Shown here piece after piece: positions 1 through 8,541 of a DNA stretch of 52,478 bases. Below the pieces are notes generated by a model. That model was not told where the DNA came from, ran no database searches, and worked only from the letters and a program-made list of their open reading frames with translations. Every line of letters starts with the position of its first letter. The stretch's first letter is position 1. Source of the stretch: AG1 sp035559775 (GTDB lineage: Archaea > Thermoproteota > Thermoprotei_A > Sulfolobales > AG1); assembly GCA_035559775.1 (NCBI GenBank), contig DATMAU010000016.1:1-52478 (forward strand), written 5' to 3'. A program made the position numbers and the translations under genes.

Positions 1-109
1 CTTCTGATAAATATGCGCCCGGGATCATTACCGCTGGTAGGACAAAATCCGGTTTATAGTACTCTTTCGGATAACCGCCTGTGAAAGGCCATGAAGATGG
101 AGGTTCAGG
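1..109 (-). pseudogene. In-frame continuation of the subtilase beyond TAG (partial)
   Basis: Reading on past the TAG at 110-112 in the same frame gives an uninterrupted stretch up to the window edge. It includes KPDFVLPAVMIPGAYLS, which matches the subtilase KPDVxAPGxxI region that normally precedes the catalytic GTSMA. No frameshift is needed, so only a single base separates this from an intact gene. The catalytic Ser would lie outside the window. Either a nonsense mutation, a sequencing error or readthrough could explain it. Confidence 0.7.
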
Positions 110-1195
110 CTACTCAACACGTTCGCCGGAGCTGAAGAGCGAGACTGTATCGTCCCTCTCTATAGAGCCAACGCCAAAAACGCCCCATATGTTGCCCGGG
201 TTAGAGCTAGTATATATACCCCCGTTACCAATGGCTGCCACCGGTATTATTCCAAGCTCTAGGAGTCTTCTAATCGCTGGGAGTAGGTAGTTAGAGTAGT
301 TACCCTCAGAGCCAAAGCTCATAGAGACAACATCTGGTCTGAAGGGCTTGCCAAGAATGGATGATACCTTAACACCATTGCATAGATAGGGGTCAGCAGC
401 CCAGTCTATCCCTGCGAGAACCTGTGCAAAAGTACCAGATCCCGTTGGGAGGACTAGAGCATGGATATACATTGCCCGGGGTGCATAGCCTATCAAGAGC
501 TCGTTAGTATCGCCCCCAACAGCTATCGAGGTCGTCCAGGAACCATGGCCATCTGTATCGTGGGGCGTGCTGCAAACGGGCTTGCCTCTTGAGTCGAACT
601 CTATCCACCCGCCTGGGTAGCTGGGATCACTGCTATTTATAGTAAACATTTTACCCCGTATCAGGGGGTGATTTATATTAACCCCTGTATCAAGCATAGC
701 TATTATAACTCCCTCGCCTGTTATGTTAAACTCCCTCCACACCGCTATAGTGCCAGTTCTGAAGAGACCCCAGTTGACTAGAGCAGGAACTCCGATCGAT
801 GCCTGTAGCGTTTCATAGTTAAAGAGAGATACTCTATCCATGGGTATTTTTCTGAATATAATGTTAGGTGCAACCCATATTACATCGCTGGATAGCACTA
901 GACCTGGGATTACGTTGAGGCTTATCTTGGCATATATGTAGGGGATATTCGTATAACGATTAATAATATTATCATCACCTATTATGCTACCTATCCTGTC
1001 TTTTGTAGGTTCATCATATCTATTGAGAATAATTATAGCCTCAGAGTAGCCCTTATCCGTGAGCTCTCTAGCAACTGCTGGATCTATCTTGGGGTCTTTG
1101 ATATAGATCATGGGATCCTGTGCAAGGACCGTTACGGTGAATGTTGCTATAAAGAACATTGTTAATAACACTAGAGAGATGCTCTTATAAGCCAT
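110..1195 (-). CDS. Subtilisin-like (S8) secreted serine protease, front part
   Basis: A secreted endopeptidase of the subtilase family. The first 25 residues form a Sec-type signal peptide ending near VLAQ. A prodomain-like stretch follows, then the catalytic domain with the Asp motif (MLDTGVN), the His motif (DGHGSWTTS) and the oxyanion Asn region (AAIGNGG). The frame stops at a TAG before the catalytic Ser (GTSMA) is reached. The next 36 codons continue in the same frame as good subtilase sequence, so this is the 5' part of a longer gene. If the TAG is real, the product lacks its nucleophile and is inactive. It lies 77 bp downstream of serK on the same strand and shows no functional link to it. 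Family call is firm; functional status is uncertain. Confidence 0.85.
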   Translation of the reverse strand: MAYKSISLVLLTMFFIATFTVTVLAQDPMIYIKDPKIDPAVARELTDKGYSEAIIILNRYDEPTKDRIGSIIGDDNIINRYTNIPYIYAKISLNVIPGLVLSSDVIWVAPNIIFRKIPMDRVSLFNYETLQASIGVPALVNWGLFRTGTIAVWREFNITGEGVIIAMLDTGVNINHPLIRGKMFTINSSDPSYPGGWIEFDSRGKPVCSTPHDTDGHGSWTTSIAVGGDTNELLIGYAPRAMYIHALVLPTGSGTFAQVLAGIDWAADPYLCNGVKVSSILGKPFRPDVVSMSFGSEGNYSNYLLPAIRRLLELGIIPVAAIGNGGIYTSSNPGNIWGVFGVGSIERDDTVSLFSSGERVE

Positions 1196-1272
1196 ACTAA
1201 CTATCTACCCAGCTCTATAAATGCATAAGGGAAAATAAAGGCACAGATCGCCCCTAACATCTCTAAGAATAC

Positions 1273-1935
1273 CTATGAGCATGAGCCGCTCATCAGCTCC
1301 TTGATACGAGTTCTTAGCTCTAGCCTCTTAAGAATCGTCAGGTGTCTAGTAGACTTGGGTGGAAAAGGTTTCCCATTAAGACCGGCTTTTACCACATCTT
1401 CCTTACCTAGAGGAGGGGGGATTATTGCTATCGATGGGGTTCTCTTAAGCATTAGATAATTGATCTTCGAATGAAACATAACACGATCCACGCTATGCAT
1501 GAATGCCGGGTTTTTCTCTAGGAAAGCTATCTCCCTATAGATCTTCTGAGGATCGCCTGCATCGATAGATACAACGAGAGCCCTACCTATCCTATTCACA
1601 TCAGCCCCATGTATCCCAGCTAATAGGTCTGTTATGTTACGGCTATCCATTTCTAAGCTCTTTTTCAGAACATACACCCTAACCCAGTTAGCAACCCTCA
1701 CCTCATCTTCGGATAGATAGTCAACACCAATTACCGGTATTCTACTAGCACCAATGCTCTTCAGAGCCTCGTATCTATGAGTCCCATCAATTATAACACC
1801 TGTCCTCTCATCAACTATCAGGGGTCTTCTCAGAACCCCTGTCTTGACGAGTGAGAGCCTTACCTGCTGGATCCTCTCATATATACTCTCCTCATGGGGT
1901 TTCAGATCCTCTGGATCCGCATAGAAAATCCTCAA
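1273..1935 (-). CDS. serK: ParB/sulfiredoxin-fold free-serine kinase, SerK-like
   Basis: Probably phosphorylates free L-serine to O-phospho-L-serine, as the Thermococcus SerK enzyme does with ADP. What is seen: a ParB-like core with LKPHE near residue 15 (the catalytic Glu of SerK), VIIDGTHRYEAL (SerK has DGHHRW) and a C-terminal PPKSTRHL (SerK has SPKTTRH). The 220-residue length is close to SerK. These matches favour SerK over a chromosome-partition ParB, which would have an HTH. It lies 17 bp after trpB2 on the same strand, almost certainly in one transcript, which suggests it supplies phosphoserine to TrpB2. Start ATG at 1935. Stop is TAG, showing that amber is an ordinary stop here. Confidence 0.8.
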   Translation of the reverse strand: MRIFYADPEDLKPHEESIYERIQQVRLSLVKTGVLRRPLIVDERTGVIIDGTHRYEALKSIGASRIPVIGVDYLSEDEVRVANWVRVYVLKKSLEMDSRNITDLLAGIHGADVNRIGRALVVSIDAGDPQKIYREIAFLEKNPAFMHSVDRVMFHSKINYLMLKRTPSIAIIPPPLGKEDVVKAGLNGKPFPPKSTRHLTILKRLELRTRIKELMSGSCS

Positions 1936-1952
1936 ACCAACCCCAGCTTGGG

Positions 1953-3341
1953 CTATCCGCTGAGTTTTGGCAGGTATGATAGGTCTATCACCTCCGGCTC
2001 ATAATCCTGTAGCCTCCCCTCCAGGTATTCCTTATAGCCTTGGAGGTCTAGAAGCCCATGACCGCTCAGATTAAAGAGAATAACAGTCTTCTCTCCTCTT
2101 CTCTTAGCCTCGAGAGCTATATCTATAACAGCCTTCACAGCATGTGCGCTCTCAGGTGCTGGTACTATGCCCTCACTCATAGCGAAGATTCTTCCTGCTT
2201 CGAAAACTTCTGTCTGATGATACGCGACAGCATCTATGATCTTCTCATCGACGAGGAGGCAGAGGGTCGGGGCGTCGCCATGATATCTCAGACCGCCTGC
2301 ATGGATAGGTGGAACCCTATATCTATGCCCAACAGTATACATCTTAAGCAGAGGTGTTAACCCTGCTGTATCCCCATAATCATATGTATATACACCCCTA
2401 GTAAGAGAAGGACAAGCCTTTGGTTCAACAGCTATAAACTTTGTTTTAGATCTACCCTTCAACTTGTCATAGACAAATGGGTAGGATAATCCCGCGAAAT
2501 TAGAGCCTCCCCCTACACAGCCAACTATATAGTCAGGCTCTTCCTCCCCTATCTCTTCTAGCTGTTTCTTAGCCTCTAAACCTATGATTGTTTGGTGAAG
2601 AAGCACGTGGTTAAGAACACTCCCAAGGCTATACCTAGCCCTCTCATCCGAGAGAACATCCTCTATGGCTTCTGATATGGCTATACCGAGACTCCCAGGA
2701 CTCTCGGGATCTTTTTCAAGAACGGCTCTTCCAAACTTAGTTAAGGTGGAAGGGCTTGGGATTACTTCAGCACCATAGAGCTCCATGAGAACCCTTCTAT
2801 AGGGCTTCTGATTATAGCTAGACCTAACCATGAAAACCCTAACCTTAACACCAAACAGAGCTCCTGCGAGAGCTAGTGCCGATCCCCATTGCCCAGCACC
2901 TGTCTCTGTAGAAACCCTCTCTATACCCTCAGCCTTGTTATAGTAGATCTGGGCTACCGCTGTATTGATCTTATGACTACCGGTTGGAAGAACACCTTCG
3001 TATTTATAGTAAATCCTAGCCGGTGTTCCGAGAAGCCTCTCCAGCCCGACAGCCCTTATTAGGGGCGTTGGTCTTCCAAGCCTTATCAAGGTCTCTCTAA
3101 CCTCGTAGGGGATCTTGATATACCTCTCAGAGCTCATCTCCTGATCAACAAGCACTTTGGGGAATAGCCTCTCAAACATAGATCTCGGCGGTATTGAACC
3201 GTCAGGCAGACGGGGCGGTGGCAGTGGTTTGGGAAGATCTGGGAGTATATTATACCAATACTCAGGCACGAGATCCTCTCTCTGTGAGGACCTTATAGGG
3301 GGCCTTACCCCTAGATCCATTGGCGCATAGAAACACCTCAC
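1953..3341 (-). CDS. trpB2: Tryptophan synthase beta chain, TrpB2 type
   Basis: A PLP enzyme that joins indole to a serine-derived aminoacrylate to make tryptophan. Seen: the PLP lysine in LPTGSHKINTA, the catalytic Glu loop STETGAGQWGSALA, and the phosphate-binding CVGGGSNFAG. The N-terminal extension and 462-residue length mark the TrpB2 subfamily rather than TrpB1 (about 400). TrpB2 enzymes of Sulfolobus have been reported to prefer O-phosphoserine over serine. The SerK-like gene directly downstream fits that. No trpA is adjacent. A TATA box about 25 bp upstream of the ATG suggests a nearly leaderless mRNA; an internal ATG seven codons in is an alternative start. Confidence 0.9.
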   Translation of the reverse strand: MRCFYAPMDLGVRPPIRSSQREDLVPEYWYNILPDLPKPLPPPRLPDGSIPPRSMFERLFPKVLVDQEMSSERYIKIPYEVRETLIRLGRPTPLIRAVGLERLLGTPARIYYKYEGVLPTGSHKINTAVAQIYYNKAEGIERVSTETGAGQWGSALALAGALFGVKVRVFMVRSSYNQKPYRRVLMELYGAEVIPSPSTLTKFGRAVLEKDPESPGSLGIAISEAIEDVLSDERARYSLGSVLNHVLLHQTIIGLEAKKQLEEIGEEEPDYIVGCVGGGSNFAGLSYPFVYDKLKGRSKTKFIAVEPKACPSLTRGVYTYDYGDTAGLTPLLKMYTVGHRYRVPPIHAGGLRYHGDAPTLCLLVDEKIIDAVAYHQTEVFEAGRIFAMSEGIVPAPESAHAVKAVIDIALEAKRRGEKTVILFNLSGHGLLDLQGYKEYLEGRLQDYEPEVIDLSYLPKLSG

Positions 3342-3360
3342 TGGGTATTTGATTACAACG

Positions 3361-3370
3361 CTTATAAATC
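3361..3370 (-). promoter_or_regulatory. TATA box of trpB2-serK
   Basis: The minus strand reads ATTTATAAGC here, a good archaeal TATA box centred about 25 bp upstream of the trpB2 ATG. That places the transcription start at or near the start codon. Confidence 0.6.
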
Positions 3371-3429
3371 CTCATTATATATATCAAAAATAAGCAGCTT
3401 GGAGAATAGTATAGAAGGGCTGTTTTCTT

Positions 3430-3840
3430 TTGATATACATAGTGAGAGTTAATAGTTTTGGGATCATAGGTATTGGGGGCGGCATGTCTGAAGGCTGCCT
3501 TCCCATCGATACCTGGTATTTTATAAGCTCTGAGTGGGAGTATTTCTGGTGTGGGTCTCCCCACACAAGCCCTGAGTGGTGATGGAGGCAGCGCTCCAAG
3601 CCGCCTGGGGCAAAGCTAGATGGGAGCCACGTGCCCTTTGACTCGACAGCCACCCATGAACCCATAGGGATCCCAAGATCCCTATGGGCGAGGCAGAAGT
3701 CCCTAGATACGACCATGAATAAAATGATTGGAATGAACATCCAGAGACAAACGGTTGATGAGTACCCTCGGTACTGAAGCGATGATGTAAAGGCATTTGC
3801 CTGAAACATGGCTCGTGCTCTATAACTGTGTCGTGTTATT
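3430..3840. other. Gene-free stretch with hairpins; possible decayed element
   Basis: The 548-684 bp between trpB2 and the next plus-strand gene has overlapping open frames on the minus strand, but none looks like a known protein and all lack convincing start signals. The stretch is clearly more GC-rich than other intergenic DNA here. It carries a 7-bp hairpin (3549-3555 with 3560-3566) and a perfect 12-bp hairpin (3661-3688). On the plus strand one frame is open apart from a single TGA from about 3483 to 3778 and has a tail resembling the region after TnpB zinc ribbons, but no transposase motif is visible. It could be an IS remnant or a structured RNA. Confidence 0.3.
3661..3688. repeat. Perfect 12-bp inverted repeat, 4-nt loop
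   Basis: Arm CCCATAGGGATC at 3661-3672 pairs exactly with GATCCCTATGGG at 3677-3688, with loop CCAA. It is far from any stop codon, so it is not an obvious terminator. Confidence 0.85.
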
Positions 3841-4024
3841 TATTGTAGAAGCATATTTCAGCGTAGAAGGAAATTAAATCCGAGGGTCTATGAGTAGCCA
3901 TATATGCCGTGACCTTGTGGGTGAACTGGCATATATAGAGAGATCAGGGTGCCTAAGATATATAAAGATAAACTATGTCCTGGCAACAAACATATGTTCT
4001 AAAAGCCGTATTGGTGGTGGGAAT

Positions 4025-4516
4025 GTGTATAGGGAGATTGAAAACCTCGTGATGAGTCTGAGAGCGTTGAGAGATGTCTGTAATAGGATACAGGAAACAC
4101 CTGAGAGCATGAGAGAAGAGCTATATGGAGTTATATATGATGCTGTGAGGAGAACCATGGAGAGATTGAGGGAGATCTATGAGGAGTTGGTAAGAATACA
4201 CAGAATCCACATCGCTTCCCTGACAGGAGTAGCAATAGCCATGGCACTCCTAGCAATATCGATCATTCTGGTATCTGTTGATAACTTCTACATATTTATG
4301 GCAGCAATAACAGCTGGCTTTTTATCTGTTGCAAGCGTTGCCATAGCTAATAGCAGTCTGCGTATCTCGATAGCTTCTTTCATAGTAAGTGGTATAATCT
4401 TGCTGCTATGCGGAATACAGATAGGGGATAGCTTAAAGGCCGTAGCATCTATAATAGTAATAGCTATATCTATAGTCACATCCCACCGTATCTTACAGAG
4501 CGGTCGAACATTATAA
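4025..4516 (+). CDS. Small membrane protein with N-terminal coiled coil
   Basis: Not recognised. From the GTG at 4025 the protein is 163 residues: an amphipathic, charged helical part (residues 1-60, Arg/Glu rich, coiled-coil-like) followed by four hydrophobic segments and a short basic tail (HRILQSGRTL). The frame is open back to 3890, but 4025 is preferred because GGTGGTGGG lies directly upstream and a TATA-like TATATAAAG at about 3959 fits a start there. The frame upstream of 4025 reads poorly. It stands alone, convergent with ilvE; no function can be inferred. Confidence 0.6.
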   Translation: MYREIENLVMSLRALRDVCNRIQETPESMREELYGVIYDAVRRTMERLREIYEELVRIHRIHIASLTGVAIAMALLAISIILVSVDNFYIFMAAITAGFLSVASVAIANSSLRISIASFIVSGIILLLCGIQIGDSLKAVASIIVIAISIVTSHRILQSGRTL

Positions 4517-4563
4517 CTAAGAGTAGCATATTATCTTATCTCTTATGCTTAATCGCTATACCG

Positions 4564-5484
4564 TTATACATAGAAAAGCCATTCTCTGTATCTTTCTATC
4601 TTACCCCTCACTATATCATCATATAGGGTCTGGATCTTTCTGGTCAGAGGCCCTGGCTTACCGTTCCCTATCTTGACACCATCGATCTCGACAATAGGGG
4701 TTATCTCGGCTGCCGTCCCGGTGAAGAAAGCCTCATCAGCTGCCAGTAACTCTCCCAAAGCTATATCTCTCTCAACAGTCTTTATCTCAAGCTCTTCCTC
4801 GAGAATCTTTATAACAGTCTCTCTGGTAACTCCTGGGAGCACTGATGCATAGAGAGGGGGCGTGTAGACAGTCCCGTTCTTAACCATGAATATGTTCTCC
4901 CCAGGCCCCTCGCTAACAAAACCCCTCGTATCGAGGAGGAGTGCCTCGTCATATCCTTTTACATCGGCATCGAGGGCTGCTAGATAGCTGTTTAGATACT
5001 GACCAATAGCTTTGGCGTTAAGTGGTAGCGAGTTAGGAGGTATCCTGCGCCATGGGCTCACAGTAACTCTTGCACCTTCATAGTAAGCCTTACCCAGATA
5101 CTTATCCCACTTAATAAGCCCGATAGCCACAGAAGCCCTCCTGGTAGTGGGCTTCACACCCAGTTTGGTGATATTTATAAAAGCTATGGGTCTGATATAA
5201 CACTCACTAAACCCGCTTTTCCTCACAAGCTCCCTTATAGCATTGATAAGCTCCTCCTCTGAGAAGGGTATCTCGAGTTTATATATCTTTGTTGAGTCAA
5301 AAAACCTTCTCACATGCTCCCTAAGTTTAAATATAGCTGTCCTCCCATCATATGTTCTATAAGCCCTTATGCCCTCAAAAACCCCAACACCGTAGTGGAG
5401 AGAATATGTCATAACATGTATCTTTGCCTCTTCGAAGGGGACAAACTTACCGTCAAACCATATTATCGGGGACCATTCGGACAA
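4564..5484 (-). CDS. ilvE: Branched-chain amino acid aminotransferase
   Basis: A class IV PLP aminotransferase that moves amino groups between glutamate and the 2-oxo acids of Leu, Ile and Val. Seen: HYGVGVFEGIRAY near residue 31, the PLP Lys in NAKAIGQYLNSYLAA, the GYDEALLLDTRGFVSEG block and ENIFMVKNG, then SVLPGVTRE. The 306-residue length is normal. Start is TTG at 5484, preceded by AGGGA about 7 nt upstream; it is chosen because family members start just before this W-x-DGKFVP region. A TATA-like GGTTATAAGCC on the minus strand near 5550 may be its promoter. Stands alone. Confidence 0.92.
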   Translation of the reverse strand: MSEWSPIIWFDGKFVPFEEAKIHVMTYSLHYGVGVFEGIRAYRTYDGRTAIFKLREHVRRFFDSTKIYKLEIPFSEEELINAIRELVRKSGFSECYIRPIAFINITKLGVKPTTRRASVAIGLIKWDKYLGKAYYEGARVTVSPWRRIPPNSLPLNAKAIGQYLNSYLAALDADVKGYDEALLLDTRGFVSEGPGENIFMVKNGTVYTPPLYASVLPGVTRETVIKILEEELEIKTVERDIALGELLAADEAFFTGTAAEITPIVEIDGVKIGNGKPGPLTRKIQTLYDDIVRGKIERYREWLFYV

Positions 5485-5651
5485 TACGTTCCCTTATATT
5501 ATAAACGTAGGAGTTTAAAAGCACAAGAATCGATCTTCGCATCAGAAGGCTTATAACCGCTAAAATCTATCGTTGGCCATACGATCCATCACACAGACCC
5601 CATGAAAAGCCATACTTTTTAGTATTAAGAAGGCATCTCACAAAAAATACT

Positions 5652-5850
5652 TCCCGAACCTATCCACAATGCGGGTATATAATAAAGACCCAGGTGAGCA
5701 GGATATTCAAATTCAAATGCAAGAAATGCGGCTTTGAGCCCTGATAAACAGAAACTCGCATCAATAAACATATATCTAAAACACGCCAGAATGTGTGGTT
5801 TCCGCACAGCAGCGAACCAGAGAAACTCTATGAAGGGGGGCTGTGAATAA
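5652..5850 (+). pseudogene. Decayed TnpB (IS605-type OrfB) C-terminal remnant
   Basis: The plus strand encodes YPQCGY...FKFKCKKCGFEP, a TnpB zinc ribbon in which the first Cys has become Tyr. After a +1 frameshift near 5741 it continues DKQKLASINIYLKHARM, CGF, then NQRNSMKGG and a TAA at 5848. This is the usual end of TnpB after its zinc ribbon. The rest of the gene is missing upstream. The downstream 100 bp aligns by eye with the remnant at 27.36-27.56 kb, including the shared AAACCCGAACCCC, so both are fragments of one element family. Confidence 0.65.
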
Positions 5851-5897
5851 AGATCACTCTAATAGGTGGAGGCCGGGAGAGCCAAGGGAAAGATCGA

Positions 5898-5915
5898 TTG
5901 GTATAAAGATACCAA
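5898..5915. repeat. 7-bp inverted repeat at 3' end of TnpB remnant
   Basis: TTGGTAT (5898-5904) and ATACCAA (5909-5915) form a perfect stem with loop AAAG. It lies about 50 bp after the TnpB remnant stop, close to the conserved AAACCCGAACCCC, and may be the terminal hairpin of the former element. Confidence 0.5.
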
Positions 5916-5990
5916 CCGCAATGAAACCCGAACCCCTAATAATAAACCGGTTTAAACTCACTCATTTGGAACCATTAGTCACGGTCGGAG

Positions 5991-6002
5991 AAAACCTTAT
6001 AC
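5991..6002 (+). promoter_or_regulatory. TATA box of tRNA-Val
   Basis: AAAACCTTATAC, centred about 29 bp upstream of the first tRNA base, fits the spacing of an archaeal TATA box. Confidence 0.5.
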
Positions 6003-6027
6003 CCTGAAAAACAATACTATCAATAGA

Positions 6028-6105
<78 letters not shown>

Positions 6106-6144
6106 AAACGTTTGTCTCTTTTCAATTCTATAGCAGATCGAGCC

Positions 6145-6327
6145 TTTGGATTTATGGTTGCTGTTGAGCCCAACGATATTGTGTTCCCATACACCGAAAG
6201 ATCATTCCCTGGACGGCTTAAAGCAATGCTCCTATCGCCATCCAGAGTCAATATAGAAGCTAACCCATCACAAAGACAATCCAAATCAAAACCTATATTT
6301 CCTATATCAGTAAGAAAATAACCCAAA
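6145..6327 (+). repeat. Degenerate dispersed repeat, copy C
   Basis: About 180 bp that aligns by eye with copy B (26.87-27.09 kb, plus strand) and copy A (17.54-17.73 kb, minus strand). Shared blocks include ATGGTT near the start, a GGACGGCTTAAAGC-like block, TATCGCCAT...AGTCAATATAGA, and the end AATCAAAACCTAT...CAGTAAGAAAA. The copy is an open frame of 69 codons from 6112, but the other copies are broken, so coding is doubtful. Identity looks like 55-65%. Confidence 0.65.
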
Positions 6328-6596
6328 GATTTTATTAAGACCTCACGAACACATATAGTCAGCTTTATCTCTTCTTATCTGCATAGGTTGCATGTAATAA
6401 CCATGGAGGGATTGTTCTATTAATAGAAGAGCCTCAAAATAAATGGGAATATCTTTCCGTTGTGCTGGTGATAAACCATAACAAGTATAGATCCCAAGAT
6501 CCTGCAAACAGCGTTAAAGCACTTATATGGGAAAGTGCGTTAAATCAAAAGCTAACGGTCCTGGCATAGCTATTCTCAACATTAACCTGATCCATG
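6328..6596. other. Intergenic stretch, no recognised gene
   Basis: AT-rich. A frame on the plus strand is open for about 56 codons (roughly 6388-6568; LLIEEPQNKWEYLSVVLV then KALIWESALNQKLTVLA) but has no ATG, GTG or TTG at its head, so it is more likely a gene fragment than a gene. Nothing else is seen. Confidence 0.35.
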
Positions 6597-8375
6597 CTAG
6601 AATATAAGAGTTACAGTTATGGTGACAACAGCTATTGAGAGCGCTAGGGTTATGATCCATAGTTTTGATGTCAGAGGCCCTAACGCCTCTAAGGCTTTGA
6701 GATAGCTCTGCACAGCCCCGCCCATGAAAGGTATATCCTCCCAACTGTGCTCGGAACACGCTGTCCTGGCTGGTTTGAGATCCTTTAGCGCCTCGTTAAC
6801 AGCTGCTACAGCTGCTCCTACTAACTCTTGGCATGGGTGTATAGCTGTATATGCTGTTCCGAGAGATTCTGCAGCACAACTATGATCATCGGGTGTCACA
6901 ACCTCCACATCAGCAAAGCCCATGCTTTTCACAGCCTTGATTATAGATTCCCTCGCGCTCTTCAGCATATTGTTGCCGTATAGATAAATAACCGCACTAT
7001 CACCCCTACCATTTCTAATGACAAGTGCCTTCACTCTCCCACTACACAGCCCTCTACAGAGCTTACCCTTCATATGGTATTCGCCATAACCAACCATCGA
7101 AGGGCCCCTTGCGTCTCGCAGCTTATCTATAGCCTCAACAACCATCTCAGCTATAACATCCTCATTAATTCTGTTCCTCCCATAATTGCTATGGGAATCC
7201 GCTACAGAGATCATGATACCCTTGGCCTTCTCAACACCGAGAAGCACTTTCTCAACAGACTCCGGGAGATCATCGGCACCGTCAGCATTAGATATATATA
7301 CAGCGGTACATCTATCACTACCTATCGCTAAACAGCTCCAGGAATCCCTGGATATCCTTATAGGACCCACAATATTATCTCGAGAATCGCTTTCCATGGT
7401 AGTTGAGAGCCTCCTAGCCAGATCCTCAGCTATCCTCTCAACAGAGCTCCTCAGCACTACATTTCTTTCATGACTTCCTATTGTGTGGAATACAAGGGAC
7501 GCTGCCCCAAGGCTCTCTATATATTTATCAATTATATAGACAGCATCTGCCGAACCAACCTTCTTGAACGGGCCATAGTGGAAACCAGGATAAATAAGAT
7601 GGATAGGCTTGCCACCATCTCTATATATGCTTAAAACCCTGATCCTCATGGTATCTTTAACAGCATTCCTGTAAAAAGCTTTCTCCAAGATCTCGTTCTC
7701 GCCGAAAAGCCAGGATCTTAGGAAACCCCTGGCAACCTCAAATGTTCTCAAGCCACCCACTCTGCCCCCAAGCTCGAGGATCGCTATGAAGATCGCAAAA
7801 ACAACGATCGAAACAAGCGATGATATGATAAGCACTGGAGCTTCCGAGGATAACGAGATGCTTTTCCCTGCACCTTGACCTAGTAAATGTGAGAAGAGAT
7901 AGATAGAAGCCATAGAAGTCGCTAGAGATGTGGCGATAGCCACACCAAATGATCTAAACAACATCCCCTTGAATATATAGTGTATAAGGAAAACCATACC
8001 AGAGCTTGCTGAGAATGAGAGAAACAGCCGCTCCTTACCAGCAGCTATGAAATCAACTATTATATATGGAGCTAAGGAGAAAACAGCTATTCCTAGCGAT
8101 TTCTTAGCACTATCGACAACACCACCGATTACGAAGAATAGATATATGAGGAATAAATATACAGCGAGACCAAATAATGCGGAAATAAATATATGTGGAG
8201 AGATCCTGTAAGAACTAGAGCCCGATAACGCTATAACAAATCCCTCTAGAACATATACTATCGAGAGAAACGTTATCTTTGGGAGATAAAATAGTTTCCT
8301 ATACATCCTATTAACAAGATCCTCTGCAGAGCCTTGTTCCAACACATTTTCCCAAATATAGATATAAGGAGCCAT
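6597..8375 (-). CDS. DUF2070 family archaeal membrane protein
   Basis: Function unknown. Seven or so hydrophobic segments occupy residues 30-205. A soluble part follows with the family hallmark LIYPGFHYGPFKKVGSA, then FHTIGSHERNVV, conserved Asp/His positions (SVADSHSNYGR, VTPDDHSC) and a single C-terminal transmembrane segment. At 592 residues it matches the DUF2070 family, widespread in archaea. The His/Asp-rich soluble domain suggests a metal-dependent hydrolase-like role, which is inference only. Start ATG at 8375; a second ATG 23 codons in is possible. Stands alone. Confidence 0.8.
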   Translation of the reverse strand: MAPYIYIWENVLEQGSAEDLVNRMYRKLFYLPKITFLSIVYVLEGFVIALSGSSSYRISPHIFISALFGLAVYLFLIYLFFVIGGVVDSAKKSLGIAVFSLAPYIIVDFIAAGKERLFLSFSASSGMVFLIHYIFKGMLFRSFGVAIATSLATSMASIYLFSHLLGQGAGKSISLSSEAPVLIISSLVSIVVFAIFIAILELGGRVGGLRTFEVARGFLRSWLFGENEILEKAFYRNAVKDTMRIRVLSIYRDGGKPIHLIYPGFHYGPFKKVGSADAVYIIDKYIESLGAASLVFHTIGSHERNVVLRSSVERIAEDLARRLSTTMESDSRDNIVGPIRISRDSWSCLAIGSDRCTAVYISNADGADDLPESVEKVLLGVEKAKGIMISVADSHSNYGRNRINEDVIAEMVVEAIDKLRDARGPSMVGYGEYHMKGKLCRGLCSGRVKALVIRNGRGDSAVIYLYGNNMLKSARESIIKAVKSMGFADVEVVTPDDHSCAAESLGTAYTAIHPCQELVGAAVAAVNEALKDLKPARTACSEHSWEDIPFMGGAVQSYLKALEALGPLTSKLWIITLALSIAVVTITVTLIF

Positions 8376-8541
8376 AATAATCTATTAAACCAAGCCAGCC
8401 TAGATTCCTCAGTGACTATGAACACAGCCACTCTAGATCCTCGTCCTAGCTGTGAAACCAAATAATCAATAGATCTCCAGTCGCCTAAACTATAGGCACA
8501 TAATAAATGCTCATATGCTGTATAGACTCTGAGGCTCTATC

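Noticed and set aside
110..112. TAG as recoded sense codon (pyrrolysine or other)
   Set aside because: TAG ends several clear genes here (serK, lplB, aroE) and no pyl genes are in view, so a nonsense mutation or error is likelier.
81..290. 69-codon plus-strand open frame
   Set aside because: It lies wholly within or beside the subtilase gene on the opposite strand, has no ribosome site and no protein-like features.
3384..3809. Minus-strand open frames of 91-141 codons
   Set aside because: Low-complexity or odd composition, mutually overlapping, no start signals, and no similarity to a family; treated as non-coding.
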